NCBI RefSeq assembly: GCF_000701865.1 | Contig: NZ_JNKA01000006.1 | Location: 1 to 41,021 of the forward strand | Direction of reading: 5' to 3' | Origin: Mycoplasmopsis felis ATCC 23391 | GTDB lineage: Bacteria > Bacillota_I > Bacilli_A > Mycoplasmatales > Metamycoplasmataceae | Length of the DNA stretch: 41,021 nt | Shown: piece by piece, positions 1-9,891 of the stretch | Position numbering within the stretch: the first letter of the stretch is position 1 | Layout: the number at the start of each line of letters is the position of its first letter | Position numbers and translations under genes: made by a program | The notes under the pieces: generated by a model | What the model was told of the DNA's origin: nothing | What the model saw: the letters and a program-made list of their open reading frames with translations, nothing else | Databases searched by the model: none

Positions 1-92
1 GCATTTTATATAAAAAATTGCCTTTGTTGTGTTATATTTTATAATATTTCCACATTTTTTTTAAATTAAATTAATTGCAGATAAATGTTAAA

Positions 93-2483
93 TTACTTAA
101 CTTTATTAATTCCTTCTCATTTTCAGAATCTAACTTCATCTATGTCTATCCCTACTTCTTTAATATATTTATTGTGATAATCGACTTTATCTTGCATTAA
201 TTTTACAAATTCTTTTGACTTTTCATTTCCATATACTGCTTTTGCTGCTGTTTGAGACATATGGAATCTATCCATTTCTGACATTAAACGAATATCAAAA
301 GAAGTTGTTATATCACCATTTTCCCTATATCCATGGGTAAACAAATTACGGTTATGACGTAAAAAGAATATATCTCTTAATAAACCTTCAAATCCATGGA
401 AAGCAAATAAGATTGGTTTGTTTTTTGTAAACACTGAATCAAATTCTTCATCAGATAATCCACGAGGATCAACACTTGGATGTCTTAATTTTAATAAATC
501 TACTACATTAACAAATCTGATTTTTAAATCAGGGAATTGTTTGTTTAAAATTTGTACAGTTGCTAATGCTTCTAGTGTAGGTTCAGTTCCTGAAGATACT
601 ACTACTAAATCAGGTTCTTGATTATTTGATACTGTAGAAGCTCAATCAATTACTTTATATCCTTTTTCAACTAATTCTTTTGCTTCTTGAACATTAAATC
701 ATTGTTCTCTTGGTTGTTTAGAAGCAACTATTAAATTAATAACATCTCTTTCTCTAAATGATTTATCTAAAACTGCTAGTAATGTATTTGAATCTGCAGG
801 TAAGTATTCACGAATTAATTCTGATCTTTTGTCTGCTAGATGTCCTAATATACCTGGGTCTTGATGTGTATAACCATTGTGATCTTGTTGGAAAGCTGTT
901 GATGTTGCAATAACATTTAATGATGGGTAATCATTTCTTCAGTGAACTTTACGAGCTTTAACTACTCATTTCATATGTTGAGTCAACATAGAATCTACTA
1001 CTCTTAAAAACGATTCATATGAAGCAAAGAATCCATGACGTCCAGTTAAAACATAACCTTCTAAAAATCCTTGAGCTTGGTGTTCAGATAATTGTGAATC
1101 AATTAATCTACCAGCAGGACTTAAAAATTCATCTAAGTCTGGTTCAATTCTTTCCATTCATTGTCTGTTTGTTACTTTAAAAATATCAAACATTCTGTTA
1201 GATTTAGTTTCATCTGGTCCAAATGCACGGAAGTTTGTAGGATTTCTTTTAATCATATCAGCAAATCATGAACCTGCTGTTGCCATATCCTGACCTTTGA
1301 TTTCACCTGGTTTATCAAACTTAATTGCAAAATCTTCTCATTTACCAAAATTTAAAGTTTTTGGATTTACACCACCATTTGTAATCGGATGCATACCCAT
1401 TCTTTTATTTCCTTTTGGAGCAATTTCTGCAAATTCTTCTTTAAATGAACCATCTTTATTAAATAGTTCATCAGGTCTATATGATAATAATCATTCTTTT
1501 AATTCTGCTAGTGTATTAGGATTTTCTTGAGTTACTGGAAGCGGTACTTGGTGTGATCTAAAACTTCCTTCATATGTAAGTCCATTAATTTTGTTTGGAC
1601 ATGTTCATCCTTTTGGTGTTCTTACTATTAAAGCAGGTCAAATTGGTTTTTTAGCTTCTTCTGCTGATTTTTTACGAGCTTCAGTTTGAATTGCTTTAAT
1701 TTTTTCTACAGCTAAATCGAATTTTTCTGCCATTTGTTTGTGAATACCAATTTGGTCATTAACATCAGCTTCAACAATTATTGCTTCTCAACCAAACCCT
1801 GCTAACATTTTTGTTAATTCATCATTTGATTTACGAGCAAAAATTGTAGGATTAGAAATTTTACCACCATTAACGTGAACAATAGGTAAAACTGCACCAT
1901 CGTTTACAGGGTTAATGAATGACGAAGCAAATCAACCACCTGCTAAAGGACCTGTTTCTGCTTCTCCATCACCTATTACTGTAGCTGCTATAATTTGTGG
2001 GTTATCTAAAATAGCTCCTGTTGCATGTGAAAGTGCATATCCTAATTCTCCTCCCTCATGTATTGAACCTGGTGTTTCAGGTGCAGCGTGAGATGCAGTT
2101 CCACCTGGGAACGAGAATCTTTTACACATTTTTGTTATTCCTTCAACATCTTTTGTTATTTCAGGGAATAACTCTGTATAACTTCCATCTAAGTATGAAT
2201 TAGATATCATTAATTGTCCACCATGACCTGGACCAGAAATATAGAACATTTCTACATCGTATTTATTAATAACACGATTTAAATGTGCATAAATTAAGTT
2301 TTGTCCTGGTATTGTCCCTCAGTGACCAATTGGGTACTTTTTAACATGTTCTGCTTTTAATTCCTCATGTAAAAGTGGATTTTTGTGTAAGTACATTTGT
2401 GCAACTGATAAATAATTAGCTGCTCTTCATCACGCATGTACTTTGTCTAGGTATTTTTTGTCGTAAAATTGTGTTTTTTTCAT
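93..2483 (-). CDS. xfp: Xylulose-5-phosphate/fructose-6-phosphate phosphoketolase
   Basis: Thiamine-diphosphate enzyme that splits xylulose-5-P (and often fructose-6-P) with phosphate into acetyl-phosphate and glyceraldehyde-3-P; acetyl-P then yields ATP through acetate kinase. The frame is open for 796 codons, the usual family length, when UGA is read as Trp (for example W near the start in VHAWWRAAN and two W codons at the C-terminus). Recognisable family blocks are PIGHWGTIPGQN and SGPGHGG near residue 50-100, and [18 protein letters not shown] place the start at 2483 because an AGGAG lies 7 nt upstream; an in-frame ATG at 2489 sits too close to it. A TATAAT at 2568-2573 (minus) is a candidate -10, giving a leader of about 80 nt. 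No frameshifts seen. Confidence 0.97.
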
Positions 2484-2717
2484 TGACATACTCCTTAATT
2501 TTAAACTTTTAATAAGTTACATAACTAATTATTTTTCATTATCTGTAATAACTGAATATGTTTTTATATTATAATAAAAAATAATTTTATTAGTTATAAA
2601 TCTTGTAAAAATTATTTTTTTTTGGTTTCAAAATAGTGAAAATTTCCATATTTTAAATTTTGTATTATTATATTGTTTTGGTTTATTGTAATAGAATAAT
2701 TTATATTTTAATAATCA

Positions 2718-2810
2718 TTGTTTTTTGTTAAAATATAGAAGCTATACTAATGGACAGGACCTAGGTGAAAGACTAGGCATAGGTTGGTTTTAGCGCTAAA
2801 ACATTTTTTA
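2718..2810 (+). promoter_or_regulatory. tuf promoter and structured leader with terminator-like hairpin
   Basis: This is most of the information in the 367-nt gap between xfp and tuf. A -10 box TATACT lies at 2743-2748, with a possible -35 TTGTTT at 2718-2723. The transcript would start near 2755. Two mutually exclusive helices are possible: CCTAG (2760-2764) with CTAGG (2773-2777) around an A-rich loop, or ACCTA (2759-2763) with TAGGT (2780-2784). Downstream is a perfect palindrome GTTTTAGCGCTAAAAC at 2787-2802 followed by ATTTTTTA, which looks like a weak intrinsic terminator ahead of tuf. This suggests attenuation of EF-Tu synthesis, but it fits no riboswitch class I can name. The rest of the gap shows only AT-rich sequence and the xfp promoter. 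Confidence 0.55.
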
Positions 2811-2856
2811 TAAAATATAATATATATAATCTTAAAATTGAAAGGATTTACATAAT

Positions 2857-4044
2857 ATGGCAAAATTAGATTTTGACCGTTCAAAAGAACACGTTAATGT
2901 TGGTACAATCGGACACGTTGACCATGGTAAAACTACATTAACAGCTGCTATAGCTACAGTTTTAGCTAAAAAAGGTTTATCTGAAGCTCGTGATTATGCT
3001 TCTATTGATAATGCTCCAGAAGAAAGAGCACGTGGTATTACAATTAATACATCACACATTGAATATCAAACTGAAAAACGTCACTATGCTCACGTTGACT
3101 GTCCTGGTCACGCTGACTACGTTAAAAACATGATTACAGGGGCAGCTCAAATGGATGGTGCTATCTTAGTTGTTGCTGCAACAGATGGACCAATGCCTCA
3201 AACACGTGAACACATTCTTTTATCTAGACAAGTTGGTGTTCCTCGTATCGTTGTTTTCTTAAACAAATGTGATATGTTAGAAGGTGAAGAAGAGATGATT
3301 GAACTTGTTGAATTAGAAGTTCGTTCACTTCTTTCAGAATACGGATTTGATGGAGATAATGCTCCAATTATTCGTGGATCTGCTAAATTAGCTCTTGATG
3401 GTGTTCCTCAATGAGAAGAAAAAGTTATGGAATTAATGGATGCAGTTGATACATACATTGAAACTCCAGAAAAAGACTTTGAAAAACCATTCTTAATGGC
3501 TGTTGAAGACGTTTTCACAATTACAGGACGTGGAACTGTTGCTACAGGACGTGTTGAACGTGGAACATTAAGATTAAATGATGAAGTTGAAATAGTTGGA
3601 TTACATGCTACTAAAAAAACAGTTGTTACAGGAATTGAAATGTTCCGTAAAAACCTTAAAGAAGCTCTTGCGGGAGATAACGCTGGATTATTACTTCGTG
3701 GAGTAAACCGTGAAGATATTGAACGTGGACAAGTTTTAGCTAAACCAGGTTCAATTATCCCTCACACAGAATTCGAAGCTGCAATTTATGTTCTTAAAAA
3801 AGAAGAAGGTGGGCGTCACACACCATTCTTTAAAAACTATAAACCACAATTCTACTTTAGAACAACAGACGTTACAGGTGGAGTTGAATTTGAAGCCGGA
3901 CGTGAAATGGTTATGCCTGGAGAAAATGTTAACTTAAAAGTTAAATTAATTGCTCCTATTGCTGTTGAAGTTGGAACCAAATTCTCTATCCGTGAAGGTG
4001 GACGTACAGTTGGTGCTGGTTCAGTAACAAAAATTGTTAAATAA
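2857..4044 (+). CDS. tuf: Elongation factor Tu
   Basis: GTPase that delivers aminoacyl-tRNA to the ribosomal A site. The reading frame gives 395 residues, the standard length, with one UGA-Trp codon at 3415 (GVPQWEEKV). The N-terminus [20 protein letters not shown] carries the start of the G1 loop [17 protein letters not shown] (G3) and NKCD (G4) follow, then domains 2 and 3, with [13 protein letters not shown] and the C-terminal [13 protein letters not shown] block. Codon use is more GC-tolerant than the neighbours (many GGT, CGT, CAC codons), as expected for a highly expressed gene. It is preceded by a structured leader and ends in a clear terminator, so it is probably monocistronic. A weak Shine-Dalgarno AAAGGA lies 10-12 nt before the ATG. 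Confidence 0.99.
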
Positions 4045-4062
4045 TAGTATTCAAACATATGG

Positions 4063-4089
4063 AAAAAGCTGACTTATGTCAGTTTTTTT
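4063..4089 (+). terminator. Rho-independent terminator of tuf
   Basis: CTGAC (4069-4073), loop TTAT, GTCAG (4078-4082) and a run of seven T, extended by A-T pairs from the upstream A run. It lies 20 nt after the tuf stop codon. Confidence 0.85.
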
Positions 4090-4140
4090 GATATTTCTAG
4101 TTTATAATTAAATAACATTATTAATGTTATGAAGGAATTT

Positions 4141-5109
4141 ATGAAAAGAAAAATCATAGATTTATTTGCTGGTGCAGGTGGTTTAACTTATGGTTTTTGA
4201 AAAGAGGGTTTCGACATAGTTGAAACTATTGAATTTTGTAAAACTGCAACTGAAACTTATAATTATAATTTTAAAACTAATATTATTCCGTTAGATATAA
4301 CTAATCAAGAAACAAAAGATAATTTATATAATGACTGGACTAATAAAATTGATTTAATTAATTGGCGGTTTTCCTTGTCAAGGTTTTTCGATGACAGGAA
4401 AAAGATCACAAGAAGATGATAGAAATAAATTGTACTTGCACACAGTAGATATTATTAAAAATATCAAACCTGAAGTTTTTGACTGGAAAACGTTAAAGGA
4501 ATTTTATCTTATAAAGAATATGATGGAATTAAAGTTACTGATAAAATAATAGAACTACTAAATAAAAGTGGATATTATTGTAAATTTATATTATTAGATT
4601 GTTCAAAATTTGGTATACCTCAAAAAAGAGAAAGAGTAATTTTTATTGGTACTAAAAAGAAAAATAAAGATAAAGTAGATAAGACAATCAAAATGTTAGA
4701 TAATTATAATGAAAAGGTAATGAATGTATATGAAGCAATTTTTGATTTAAAAGATGCACCTGAAAATATTGATTTTAATCATATTTTTAAGAAACATAAA
4801 AATGATTTTATCGAAAAAATTAAAAACACTCTAGTAGGTAAAAGTCCAATGAAAAATTATTCTGATGCTTTTAGAAGAATTGATTATCATAAACCATCAC
4901 CTACTGTAAAAGAAAATCATGGCGGTGTTCATATACACCCAGAACTACATAGGGTTTTAACACCAAGGGAATTAGCTAGATTACAAAGTTTCCCTGATGA
5001 ATTTATATTTTTAGGTACTAAGAGTAATATTTTAAAACAAATCGGTAATGCTGTTCCACCTAAATTATCAGAAGTAATTGCTAAAATGATAAAGGAAATC
5101 TTTTTCTAG
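4141..5109 (+). pseudogene. C5-cytosine DNA methyltransferase, frameshifted
   Basis: Would transfer a methyl group from SAM to C5 of cytosine as the modification half of a type II R-M system. The start at 4141 follows GAAGGA. Motif I is DLFAGAGGL at the N-terminus. C-terminal motifs IX and X are clear (RVLTPRELARLQSFPDEF and QIGNAVPPKLSEVIAK). The catalytic GGFPCQGFS block is present but in another frame: one shift lies at about 4357-4361 (a base appears lost or gained near ATTAATTGG), and a compensating shift at about 4475-4482 restores frame at the ENVKGIL motif IV. Read straight through, the middle 40 codons are garbled and hit a TAG near 4420. A pseudogene unless these are sequence errors. 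The specificity is not recognisable. Confidence 0.85.
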
Positions 5110-5775
5110 ATGAATAAGAGTAATAATTATGAGTAAATTCCTTATTATTTCAAGAGAAACTATTAACTTATGTTCAAGGTATTTTTGATAAATCAAATTG
5201 AGAACTAGAATTAAAACTTAATGATTTTAATCTTTTAGTTAAACAAAGTATTATAGAATCGTCAACTGTTATTGGTTATTGTATAGAAGAATACTTAACT
5301 AAAAAAACTAAATGACTACACAATAAACAAAGAAATTAAAATTCAAAGGTTAATTGAAAGTAACAAATACAGTTATGATTGTTTGTATGAAAATGATAGT
5401 GATGTATTTTTAATAAATATAAAATTAGAAAAGAAAAACAACAATGCAATCGCTGCTATTTCTCAACTTATTTCAGACTATTAATATTGAATAAACAAAG
5501 ACAAACAAGTCCATTTTATGGTTTTAAAAATCAACTATTCATTTAATAAGGATTTAGAAAATAGAAAAATTGTAATTAATGAATTAAAATCTTTTTACTT
5601 AGAGGAAATAAACTTTGCAAATGGACATTTGCAAGACCACAGAAATTCAAGTTCTAATTATAATGCTAATTCAGGTAGATTGATTATTTCTCCAAGTTTT
5701 TATAACAAAAATAAAAATAAAGATTCGGAAATTTCATATATTAAAACTTTTAAAGAATTAAAGCAATTAAATTAA
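5110..5775 (+). pseudogene. Probable cognate restriction endonuclease, decayed
   Basis: A protein-like sequence spread over several frames directly after the C5 methyltransferase. Recognisable pieces are a segment with KSNWELELKLNDF and GYCIEEYLTKK (about 5163-5315), a segment with INKEIKIQRLIESN and DSDVFLINIKLEKK (about 5318-5480), and the C-terminal piece from 5518 to the stop at 5775. The D...IKLEK arrangement would fit the core of a PD-(D/E)XK nuclease, though this is weak. At least three lesions are visible: frameshifts near 5145 and 5320, and an in-frame TAA at about 5485 just after QLISDY. Position next to a methyltransferase is the main argument for the function. I do not recognise the specificity family. 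Confidence 0.55.
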
Positions 5776-6240
5776 TTATCTATTAATTATTTCTCCTGTA
5801 TCTAAATTATGTATAATGCTTGGTTTATTAGAACCTTTGCCAAAATCATATACATTTAAAATTTCTGGAAAAATATGGTGTGCTTGATCTAAATTAATTG
5901 GTGGGTAACCAGACTTATTTGCACTCGAAACATACATTGGTCCGTTTTTAATAAGAAATTCTAATAATAATCTTGAATTAGGCATTCTAAAACCTTGATT
6001 GTTAACTATTATGGTATGAGGTCCAGGTCATAGTTTTAATGCTAATGAATTTGCTTCTTCATTTCATTCAGAAAATTTTTGAACTTGCTCCATTGACCCA
6101 ACTAAAATAATAATCTTTTTGTCTAATGGTCTATTTTTTAATTCATAAATAAGTTCTAAGGTCCTTGGGCCCACTGGTCCTCCAATACCTGTTACTGTAT
6201 CAGTAGAACAAATAAATAATTCACTATATTTTGAATTCAT
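5776..6240 (-). CDS. Threonylcarbamoyl-AMP synthase-like protein (TsaC/Sua5 family, YrdC fold)
   Basis: TsaC/Sua5 makes threonylcarbamoyl-AMP from threonine, bicarbonate and ATP for the t6A37 modification of ANN-decoding tRNAs. Family features are the N-terminal STDTVTGIGGP (family PTDTVYGLG), LKNRP followed by KKIIILVGS (KxRP, KPxxxLV), LWPGPHTII and PMYVSSANKSG (SSAN-SG). At 154 residues it is short for the family (about 185-205) but similar to compact mycoplasma versions. The ATG at 6240 is chosen because a TATAAT lies only 6 nt upstream, which excludes an upstream TTG at 6255. It contains one UGA-Trp. It is flanked on both sides by R-M debris, yet the frame is intact. Confidence 0.85.
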
Positions 6241-6246
6241 AGAAAT

Positions 6247-6252
6247 ATTATA
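6247..6252 (-). promoter_or_regulatory. -10 box of the TsaC/Sua5-like gene, leaderless arrangement
   Basis: TATAAT on the minus strand, 6 nt before the ATG at 6240, with no Shine-Dalgarno. Transcription should begin at or next to the start codon. Confidence 0.7.
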
Positions 6253-6269
6253 CAAAAGTATATATTATA

Positions 6270-6300
6270 TTAATAAAGGAATTTGTCATTCCTTTATTAA
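6270..6300. repeat. 13-bp inverted repeat between divergent genes
   Basis: TTAATAAAGGAAT (6270-6282), loop TTGTC, and ATTCCTTTATTAA (6288-6300). It lies between the divergent TsaC/Sua5-like gene and the second R-M remnant, upstream of both. It could be an operator or an old terminator. It is followed on plus by TTGTTTATTTTT. Confidence 0.6.
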
Positions 6301-6376
6301 TTGTTTATTTTTATTCTTTTTTTTCTATATTTATAATTTGCATATTATAATATGCACAGAGGTACAAAAGGAAAAT

Positions 6377-7157
6377 ATGAAAAAAGATAAAGGGATAGAA
6401 AAGTTTATTTATTTTTTACAAGATTTAACAAATTCTGATCAAAATGGAAATACAGGAGAAGAATTTGAAGAATTAATTAAAAGAAAATTAAGAAATAATG
6501 ATTGTATTTCTTATTCATTTAATAATAAAGATGAAGTTTCTTTTATTAAAAATTTCTTAACTATAGATAATGATACAAACACAAAAAAATTTACTGAATT
6601 AAGATCTCGAGTATTATAAATAAAAATAATTTAGAAGTTATTTTGAACACTTTTAAAGGGTACTTTAAAAATGATATATATATATCAACCATTTGGATCA
6701 CAAAATTTTCCATACTTTTTGATTTTAACAAATAATTATGTAATTCCCTTAGAAGTTAAATTTTCTAAAAGAAACAAGAATTCTGAACTACCTAAATGAA
6801 ATAGTAATATTCCTAAATCAAATGCTATTTACTTATATGCTAATTACAAAAAACAAAAACCTATAATTTTTTTAGGGATGACTTTTTAGGACATGAAACA
6901 AGAATTTTATTAAATAATTATTTTATGAGTTTAATCAAAATAAAAAAACAAAAAATTTGTTAGAAAGAATAAAAAAGGATGAAAATTCTTATAATCCTTT
7001 CGTTTTATTTCCTAAAATTAGAACAGACTTTTTGTATAAAGATGATTTCATTTTTAATAACCAAGAAAAATTAAATATTTTTGAATTTTCACAAATTATG
7101 AATTGAAAGGAAAATGTTTTTTCTTTACTAGAAGGATTATTAGAATATGAAGAATAA
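6377..7157 (+). pseudogene. Type II restriction endonuclease remnant (second R-M system)
   Basis: The start at 6377 follows AAAAGGA. The first frame runs to a stop at about 6619. The sequence continues in another frame with QPFGSQNFPYFLIL, then PLEVKFSKRN and PKWNSNIPKSNAIYLY at about 6690-6840. This reads as a PD-(D/E)XK core: an acidic strand, then E-x-K in LEVKFS. A further shift occurs near 6880, and the protein ends EGLLEYEE with a stop at 7155-7157, overlapping the methyltransferase start by 11 nt. The arrangement (nuclease then N6-adenine methyltransferase, translationally overlapped) is typical of a type II pair. It is dead by at least two frameshifts. The specificity is unknown. Confidence 0.7.
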
Positions 7158-8042
7158 CAAATTAGACCAGTTTTATACTAATCCCAAGGTATCAGATTAT
7201 TTGATTAAAAAATTAAATAATATGTTTGACCTAAAGCGATATAAAATTTTTGAACCTGCTGCAGGAACAGGAAACTTTATAGATTCATTATATAAATTAG
7301 GCATAGATATTAATAGTAATATTTTTTCATATGATATTGAACCAAAAAATAATTCAATGATTAAAAAAGCAAATTTCTTAGACTTAAACATAGATGACTT
7401 CATAATTAACAAAAAGAATAACTTAGTAATCACTAATCCTTCTTTTGGGAAAAAAACTAACTTAGCTATTGATTTTTTAAATAAGTCACTAATTTTTTTC
7501 AGATATTGTATGTATGATTTTACCAAATACTTTTAATAGATATTCAGTACAAAGTAAAATTAACCCTAATTCTAAATTAATTTAGACAGAGAATTGACCA
7601 AAAAATTCTTTTATTGTAAATGATAGAGAATATTCAGTAAATTGTGTTTTTAAATATGGACCAATAAAAGTTTAAAACATGGTATTCAGATAAAAGATTA
7701 AAAAATAATAAAACTAACAAAATAAATGGTCTAGAACTTTTTATTCACAACAACACAAAAGCAACATAAAAATATTTTAATAAAGATATTTATAATTGAA
7801 ATTTTGCTATAGTTAGACAGGGTTTTTATGATTATTCAGTAAAAATAACAGATCCCAAAAAATTAATTAAGAACAGACAATATCTTTTCATAAAAGCAGA
7901 TAATGAATATTTATTAAATTTAATTAATAAAATTAATTTTACAAAATTAGCAGAAAAAAATACTACCATTAAAGTTTTTTCTAATACAAATTTAATTAGT
8001 GAACTTTATAAATTACACATAGAAAAAATAATTGAATTTTAA
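7147..8042 (+). pseudogene. N6-adenine DNA methyltransferase remnant (second R-M system)
   Basis: Intact N-terminal part: motif X-like region DQFYTNPKVSDYLIKKL, motif I FEPAAGTGNFIDSL, then motif IV NPSFGKK followed by TNLAIDFLNKSL, the typical NPPFG-K---AI-F-N block of adenine methyltransferases. A run of seven T near 7494-7500 shifts the frame; with six T the reading continues SDIVCMILPNTFNRYSVQSK, the motif VI region. Further stops occur at about 7583 and 7672. The C-terminal target-recognition part can be followed to the stop at 8040-8042 (VRQGFYDYSVKI, ELYKLHIEKIIEF) with another internal TAA near 7769. Function lost. Confidence 0.85.
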
Positions 8043-8134
8043 TTATCAAAAACATAAACAAATTATAAGGAGTCATAAATTGTGAAAATTTCCTAAATTT
8101 TTATCTCTTTATATTTGTTTATTTTTATTTTTAC

Positions 8135-8140
8135 TATAAT
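8135..8140 (+). promoter_or_regulatory. -10 box of fpg, leaderless arrangement
   Basis: TATAAT 6 nt before the fpg ATG at 8147, with no Shine-Dalgarno between. This should start the fpg-nicotinamidase-Smr-IIA operon. Confidence 0.75.
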
Positions 8141-8146
8141 TAAGAT

Positions 8147-9004
8147 ATGCCAGAATATCCAGAAGTCACAGTTGTACAGAAATCATTAAATAAATATATA
8201 CAAAATCAAAAAATACAAAAAGTTGAAATAAAAATAAGTAAATTAATTAAGAATATAGAACAATATGATTTTATTAAATATCTTGAAAATAAAATAATTT
8301 TGAATGTAGAAAACTTTGGTAAATTCCTTGTATTTAATTTAGATGATGGAACTAGATTAATTTCTCATTTAAGAATGTCCGGAAAATATTTCATTAGAGA
8401 AATGAATGATCCAAATTTACATTCTTATAAGCATGACTGCATTTATTTTTGATTAAATAATTGCGTTTTGGTTTATAATGACTCAAGAATGTTTGGTTCT
8501 TTTGAAATTGTTAACAATTATGATAAGAGAACTCTATATGAAATTAAAAATCTTGCTCAATTACCAGATAAAGTAGATCCAATAGAACTGTATAAAAAAT
8601 TAAAATCAAGGAATATAAGTATTAAAAAAATACTTTTAGATCAATCATTAATTTTAGGGGTTGGAAACATTTATGCAGATGAAACTTTGCATAAAACAGG
8701 TATTTATCCTATGACACCTGCAAATCAAATATCTTTAGAAGAACTAACTAACATACTTAAAAACGCATCAGAAATTATGGAAAAAAGTATTTTACGAGGT
8801 GGGTCTAGTGTTCATACTTACAGTTCAGTCAACGGTATAAGCGGAAAGTTCCAAAATGATTTATTAGTATATTCAAGAGATAAAAAAGAATGTAAAACTT
8901 GTTTAAAAGATAAAATAGTTAAAGTTAAACTAGATTTTAAAGAAAACGGAAGGGGGACAAGTTATTGTCCGACTTGTCAACCACGAAAGGAATATAATGT
9001 CTAA
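8147..9004 (+). CDS. mutM: Formamidopyrimidine-DNA glycosylase
   Basis: Base-excision repair enzyme that removes 8-oxoguanine and ring-opened purines and nicks the abasic site. The N-terminus MPEYPEV supplies the catalytic Pro2 and Glu3. NFGKFLVFNLDDG contains the conserved beta-hairpin lysine. DQSLILGVGNIYADE is the helix-two-turn-helix. The C-terminal zinc finger has Cys-x2-Cys (CKTC) and Cys-x2-Cys (CPTC) with the conserved NGRGTSYCPTCQ. The length is 285 residues with one UGA-Trp. It is the first gene of a four-gene operon; its stop overlaps the next ATG by 8 nt. Confidence 0.96.
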
Positions 9005-9533
9005 AAAATTAACAATTGTTGTAGATATGCTAAATGGTTTTGCTAAAGAAGGTCCGCTCAGCAGTAATAGAATAAAATCTATCATACCTAATATAATTAA
9101 GGTATTAGATAAATCACAACAAATTTTATTTGTGTGTGATGCACACTCTGAAGATGATATAGAAATGGAACAATATCCTATTCATTGCTTAAAAAATACA
9201 AAGGAAGCTGAAATTATTAGTGAACTTAAACCTTATTCTAAATCAGAAAATTCAAAAATTATCTATAAAAACACAACCAATGCTTTCTATGAAATAAATC
9301 CAAAAATTTGAGATTATTATGATGAATTTGAACTGGTTGGTTGTTGCACTGATATTTGTGTGTTACAACTTTCTTTATCTTTAAAAACTTGATTAAATAA
9401 AATAAATTCTAATAAAATAGTTTCAGTTATAGAAAATGCAGTTCAAACTTTTGATAGTCCTAATCATAATGGTGATTTAATGCATAAGTACAGTTTAGAA
9501 ATAATGAGTCAAGCAGGGATTATAATTAAATAA
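8997..9533 (+). CDS. Nicotinamidase-like cysteine hydrolase (isochorismatase fold)
   Basis: Likely hydrolyses nicotinamide to nicotinate plus ammonia for NAD salvage. Family residues are all visible: Asp10 in VVDMLNGF, Lys91 in YKNTTNAF, and the nucleophile Cys121 in CCTDICV. The metal-site pattern D-x-H at 48-50 plus His63 in PIHC favours nicotinamidase over other isochorismatase-fold hydrolases. It has 178 residues, the usual size, with UGA-Trp codons. It overlaps fpg by 8 nt and ends in TAATG, so translation of the Smr gene is probably coupled. Confidence 0.85.
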
Positions 9534-9880
9534 TGTCTAAAACAATAGACTTACATGGACTAACATCTGAAGAAGCAACTATTTTGCTACAAAAAATAGT
9601 TATTGATTTAGAAGACAAAAAAATAAATGAAGTTTCTGTTATAACTGGTTTAGGATCTGGGGTTATAAAAAACACAGTAGAACGTTTTATTAATCATTAT
9701 AATTCAGTTAATAATCAAAAGATACAATATACAATTGAAAACAATGGTGGCAAGTATTTTTTATATACTATAAACAATTCATATGGATCATACTATCCAA
9801 TGCAGATTAATAATTCAAGTGTAGATCAAAATGATATTAATGATGAATTTGAATTATTTTTAGATGATATTGACTTTTAA
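9533..9880 (+). CDS. Smr-domain protein (MutS2 C-terminal-like)
   Basis: A free-standing 115-residue Smr domain. It starts with the diagnostic DLHGLTSEEA (DxHG) and has TGLGSGVIKNTV (TGxG-SG, the second signature). Smr domains are nucleic-acid nickases or endonucleases, in MutS2 linked to collided-ribosome rescue; the role of small stand-alone versions is less clear. The acidic tail (about residues 97-115) follows the domain. It overlaps the nicotinamidase-like gene by 1 nt, and a GAAGGA after its stop serves the next gene. Confidence 0.85.
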   Translation: MSKTIDLHGLTSEEATILLQKIVIDLEDKKINEVSVITGLGSGVIKNTVERFINHYNSVNNQKIQYTIENNGGKYFLYTINNSYGSYYPMQINNSSVDQNDINDEFELFLDDIDF

Positions 9881-9891
9881 GAAGGATTTAT

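Noticed and set aside
2751-2802. T-box, PreQ1 or SRP/RNase P RNA upstream of tuf
   Set aside because: None of the consensus blocks (AGGGTGGNACCGCG, GAGGAAAGTCC, GGAAGCA) is present.
3415-3417. Stop codon splitting tuf into two genes
   Set aside because: UGA codes for Trp in this organism; the same holds for xfp, rplM, def, mnmE, tatD, fpg, the amylase, the ABC-F protein and others.
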